64,000 bases of DNA from Saccharibacillus nicotianae (GTDB taxonomy: Bacteria; Bacillota; Bacilli; Paenibacillales; Paenibacillaceae). A program made the position numbers and the translations under genes. The stretch spans positions 372,001-436,000 of the forward strand of contig NZ_JBHUGF010000011.1 in the NCBI RefSeq assembly GCF_042681745.1, read 5' to 3'. Of the stretch, positions 61,367-64,000 are shown one piece after another; within the stretch, counting starts at the first letter, position 1; every line of letters begins with the position of its first letter. Below the pieces are notes generated by a model. It had not been told where the DNA came from. It searched no databases and saw only the letters and a list, made by a program, of their open reading frames with translations.

Positions 61367-62656
61367 ATGATGTTTTGTTATCAATGTGAACAGACACCAG
61401 CAGGTGGATGCAAAGTGATCGGTGTATGCGGCAAAAATGAGACGGTAGCGAGTCTTCAAGATACAATCATTTTCGGACTCAAAGGAGTGGCCGCTTATGC
61501 GACACATGCTCGTCAATTGGGATATACCCATCCAGAAGTGGATCGTATTACACATGAAGCACTTTATCTGACGTTAACGAATTCTAACTTTAATGTACAA
61601 GAACATATCGATATGGCATTGCAAGTCGGACAAGCCACTCTTCATATTATGGATACACTGGATCAAGCCCATACCGACCGCTTTGGGATTCCTCAACCGG
61701 TGACAGTAAGCTCGAATCAAGTTGAAGGGAAATGTATCGTAGTTACCGGACATAATCTATTTGCATTAGAAGCGCTGTTGCAACAGACTGAAGGGTTAGG
61801 GATTAACATTTATACTCACTCTGAAATGTTGCCTGCTCATGGGTATCCTCATCTCAAAAAGTACACTCATCTTAAAGGCAATATTGGTAAAGCATGGTAC
61901 GATCAGCGCCGTTTATTTGAGAATTTCCCCGGAGCCATCTTAGCAACCACCAATTGTGTAATGCCGATCAAAGGCAGTTATGCAGATCGCTTTTTCACTT
62001 ATGGGGTAACAGGCTTAGAAGGAGTTACCAAGATAGAGACAGAGGACTTTAGCGAAGTCATTGCGAGAGCCTTATCTTTACCTGAAGCACATATGCAGTC
62101 TGATGCTGTTATGACGACAGGGTATCACCATGCTAATGTACTGGGATTAGCACCGGAGATTATTGAAGCTGTGCAAAGTAAAAAGATTCGTCATTTCTTC
62201 GTGATCGCAGGTTGTGATGCACCCGGTAAAGGTGGAGATTATTATCGGGAGCTTGCAACTTCGCTTCCCCAAGACACTGTTATCTTAACGACTTCTTGTG
62301 GTAAATTCCGCTTTAATGATATCGATTATGGCACTGTGCCGGGTACAGATATTCCACGTTATATGGACTTGGGGCAATGCAACAATTCAGGCTCTACTGT
62401 CAAAATAGCGATGGCACTAGCAGAAGCATTCGGTTGTACGATGGCAGAATTGCCTGTCAGTATTGTACTATCATGGTTTGAACAAAAAGCAGTCGCAATT
62501 TTGCTTGGCTTATTCAGTCTAGGCATCCAAGATATTCGGATTGGGCCGAAACCACCTGAATTTATTTCAGACGGTGTCATGGAAGTTTTGCAATCAACAT
62601 TTGGATTGAAATTGATCGGAGATGCCGCGACAGATATGGCCGATATGCTTTCTTAA
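61367..62656 (+). CDS. hcp: Hydroxylamine reductase (hybrid-cluster protein, short form)
   Basis: A 429-residue cytoplasmic iron-sulfur enzyme that reduces hydroxylamine (and NO) to ammonia. The N-terminal Cys pattern C4-x2-C7-x7-C15-x5-C21 binds the first cluster. Hybrid-cluster ligands are visible in GHNLFALEAL, TTNCVMP, AGCDAPGK and TTSCGKFRF. At about 430 residues it lacks the extra helical region of the 540-residue enzymes and fits the short class. ATGs at 61367 and 61370 are both possible after AGGGAG. A FNR-type site is upstream. Its last 4 nt overlap the convergent MerR-type gene. Confidence 0.9.
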   Translation: MMFCYQCEQTPAGGCKVIGVCGKNETVASLQDTIIFGLKGVAAYATHARQLGYTHPEVDRITHEALYLTLTNSNFNVQEHIDMALQVGQATLHIMDTLDQAHTDRFGIPQPVTVSSNQVEGKCIVVTGHNLFALEALLQQTEGLGINIYTHSEMLPAHGYPHLKKYTHLKGNIGKAWYDQRRLFENFPGAILATTNCVMPIKGSYADRFFTYGVTGLEGVTKIETEDFSEVIARALSLPEAHMQSDAVMTTGYHHANVLGLAPEIIEAVQSKKIRHFFVIAGCDAPGKGGDYYRELATSLPQDTVILTTSCGKFRFNDIDYGTVPGTDIPRYMDLGQCNNSGSTVKIAMALAEAFGCTMAELPVSIVLSWFEQKAVAILLGLFSLGIQDIRIGPKPPEFISDGVMEVLQSTFGLKLIGDAATDMADMLS

Positions 62657-63687
62657 TGTAAAGAAACAGCCAGCAAACAGCCTACTTCTTGCTCTATCGT
62701 ATAATACTTGGTGATATAGAAATGTTCTTCCAACCATTGTAGAACAGCAGGATGTTGTAATTCATGATATGTAGATTGCAGTCCAAGATCGCTTACAGAC
62801 GGTGTACTTAATACATCATCAGTAATAGCAGAATGAACAACAATACGGTCTGTTAGACAAAGTCGTCCATGTGGCTTGAGGACACGATGAATCTCAGCCA
62901 GTGCAAGCAATTGCTGTTGATGATTCAAATGTCTGAATGTAAAGCTAGATACGACAAACTGGAAATGATGATCTGGATAAGGGATCGCTAGCATATTGCC
63001 TATGCGTGTATCGATCATAGGGAATTTGTGCTGACATTGCTTCAGCATTTCTTGCGATTGATCGATACCGGACATATGTACTTCGGATGTTACCAATTTG
63101 CCAGCAAGATTCCCTGTACCAATGCCTAGATCAAGCCCATGTTCACCGGCTGTAGCATGAATTAACTCTGCTGTGAATGTCAGTGCTTGCTCGTAATGAG
63201 GATACTCTTCGCTACGGGTCTGTACATCTTGATCATGAGTCATAGCACGCTGATCGAAATTCCACTGATCTTGCCAGTTCTGACGCAATTCACGTAAATG
63301 TTTGGCTTGATCAGCCAGATGGTAAATCTCTTGGATCGGCAACGTCTGCTGAGTCTGTAACAGCTCAATCATTTGCTCGGTCGTTTCAGCCATGCGTTTC
63401 ATTTCTAACCATTGTGTGGTAAGCAGAGAACGTTGTAGTTCAAGATAATAACGTAATCGCTGACTATCCGGTAATGCTTGTGGTTCTAGCGCTTTCTTGA
63501 TCTCTTTGATCGCCATACCTGCTTCGCGAAGCGCTATAATGGTCTGCAAGCGCCAGATATCTTCTTCTCCAAAGATACGGTACTGATTGTGTTCCCGCTC
63601 AACAGAAGGCAACAGACCGTTTTGTTCGTAAAAGCGGATTGTGCGCGTAGAGATACCGAGACGCTTAGACAGTTCATTAATTTTCAA
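62653..63687 (-). CDS. MerR regulator fused to a methyltransferase domain
   Basis: A 344-residue protein. N-terminal MerR helix-turn-helix (about 1-70, ISTRTIRFYEQNGLLP), a helical linker (about 75-150) and a class I SAM-dependent methyltransferase domain (about 165-320, motif I LDLGIGTGNLAG and DQSQEMLK). It may methylate a small molecule or sense SAM while regulating. GGAAGC-type site before the ATG. It overlaps hcp by 4 nt at the 3' end and has no adjacent target gene. Confidence 0.85.
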   Translation of the reverse strand: MKINELSKRLGISTRTIRFYEQNGLLPSVEREHNQYRIFGEEDIWRLQTIIALREAGMAIKEIKKALEPQALPDSQRLRYYLELQRSLLTTQWLEMKRMAETTEQMIELLQTQQTLPIQEIYHLADQAKHLRELRQNWQDQWNFDQRAMTHDQDVQTRSEEYPHYEQALTFTAELIHATAGEHGLDLGIGTGNLAGKLVTSEVHMSGIDQSQEMLKQCQHKFPMIDTRIGNMLAIPYPDHHFQFVVSSFTFRHLNHQQQLLALAEIHRVLKPHGRLCLTDRIVVHSAITDDVLSTPSVSDLGLQSTYHELQHPAVLQWLEEHFYITKYYTIEQEVGCLLAVSLH

Positions 63688-63739
63688 AATATCAGCTTCC
63701 TTTAGTGTGAAATTATACTAAAGCATATCATGAATGTAA

Positions 63740-63778
63740 TGAAGAACATCAGCCGTATTTTTGCTGATGTTCTTTTTT
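63740..63778. other. Inverted repeat at the 3' end of the DUF4385 gene
   Basis: AAGAACATCAGC/GCTGATGTTCTT with a 9-nt loop. The stop codon of the DUF4385 gene lies inside the stem; T-runs are better on the plus strand. Confidence 0.7.
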
Positions 63779-64000
63779 CATACGGATATAATCGGGATCG
63801 ACTTTGGCTTCATCCCATTTTACTTTGAAAATACGAGCCGCTTCCGCTTTGATAGGATCATCGGTGTAAGGGAGAATCTCACCATTCTCATCATATTTGC
63901 GACCACCTTTGTGATTGGTATAACGACGTGCACGTGTATAACCCATTTGTAGAAATTTACGAGCCATATCCATGCCGATAAAGTCATCTTTTTCTTTATA
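63749..64000 (-). CDS. DUF4385 protein, partial (3' end)
   Basis: The frame is open to the window edge; 83 C-terminal residues are visible. MDMARKFLQMGYTRARRYTNHKGGRKY (key parts ARKFLQMGYTRARR and KGGRKY) matches the end of DUF4385 proteins, which usually have about 140-150 residues. Function unknown. The N-terminus lies beyond 64000. Confidence 0.75.
   Translation of the reverse strand, partial: YKEKDDFIGMDMARKFLQMGYTRARRYTNHKGGRKYDENGEILPYTDDPIKAEAARIFKVKWDEAKVDPDYIRMKKEHQQKYG

Noticed and set aside
1..64000. tRNA, rRNA, CRISPR arrays, insertion sequences, prophage genes
   Set aside because: No such sequence or gene cluster was seen on either strand.

Overview
The window looks like chromosomal DNA of a Bacillota endospore-former, most probably Paenibacillus or a close relative. 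It is moderately AT-rich, ribosome binding sites are strong AGGAGG types, and GTG/TTG starts are common. The gene families (paired carbohydrate ABC importers, LicT/RAT antitermination, PadR/PadC, KimA, SigO/RsoA-like split sigma factors, stalk-domain secreted proteins) are typical of that group. I saw no rRNA, tRNA, CRISPR array, insertion sequence or prophage. The genus is inferred from gene content only.

Layout. 1-5.0 kb: MOSC protein, a large TPM/coiled-coil membrane protein, an acyl-CoA thioesterase and two small membrane proteins. 5.2-11.8 kb: a sugar ABC importer (lipoprotein plus two permeases), then a DUF4127 protein and an FAD-dependent oxidoreductase behind a nested hairpin element; this looks like an uncharacterised catabolic locus. 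12-12.5 kb: first SigO/RsoA-like split sigma pair. 12.8-19.6 kb: UPF0316 protein, aldo/keto reductase, divergent padR-padC with a clear operator, orphan LacI regulator, phosphotransferase, TM2 protein, glycosyltransferase. 19.8-25.6 kb: beta-glucoside locus (GH1, LicT-type antiterminator, EIIBCA permease with RAT/terminator, nucleoside hydrolase), with CcpA-type sites overlapping two promoters. 25.7-29.1 kb: Phd/RelE-type toxin-antitoxin module, a diguanylate cyclase and a second split sigma pair. 29.5-32.4 kb: another sugar ABC importer. 32.6-43.5 kb: MarR/MFS pair with mirrored operators, amidohydrolase, DUF2252 protein, phosphoglycerate mutase, Trm11-like methyltransferase, GNAT, a secreted protein, and a divergent MocR/EamA pair. 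43.6-49.3 kb: two tandem secreted paralogues, KimA-like potassium importer and two stalk-domain proteins. 49.4-58.4 kb: fructan locus (LacI, two permeases, lipoprotein, intracellular and secreted GH32). 58.5-64 kb: third stalk-domain protein, MATE exporter, short-form hydroxylamine reductase behind a CRP/FNR-type site, MerR-methyltransferase fusion, and a DUF4385 gene cut by the window end.

How the genes work together. Three ABC importers and one PTS supply carbohydrate. The fructan locus is the most complete: a secreted GH32 cuts polymer, the importer takes up oligofructosides and a signal-less GH32 hydrolyses them inside, probably under LacI and carbon catabolite control. The beta-glucoside locus couples transport to antitermination. 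The least explained parts are the ABC/DUF4127/FAD cluster, the nested palindrome at 8.5 kb, the two split-sigma modules and the stalk-domain family with a shared unnamed C-terminal domain.
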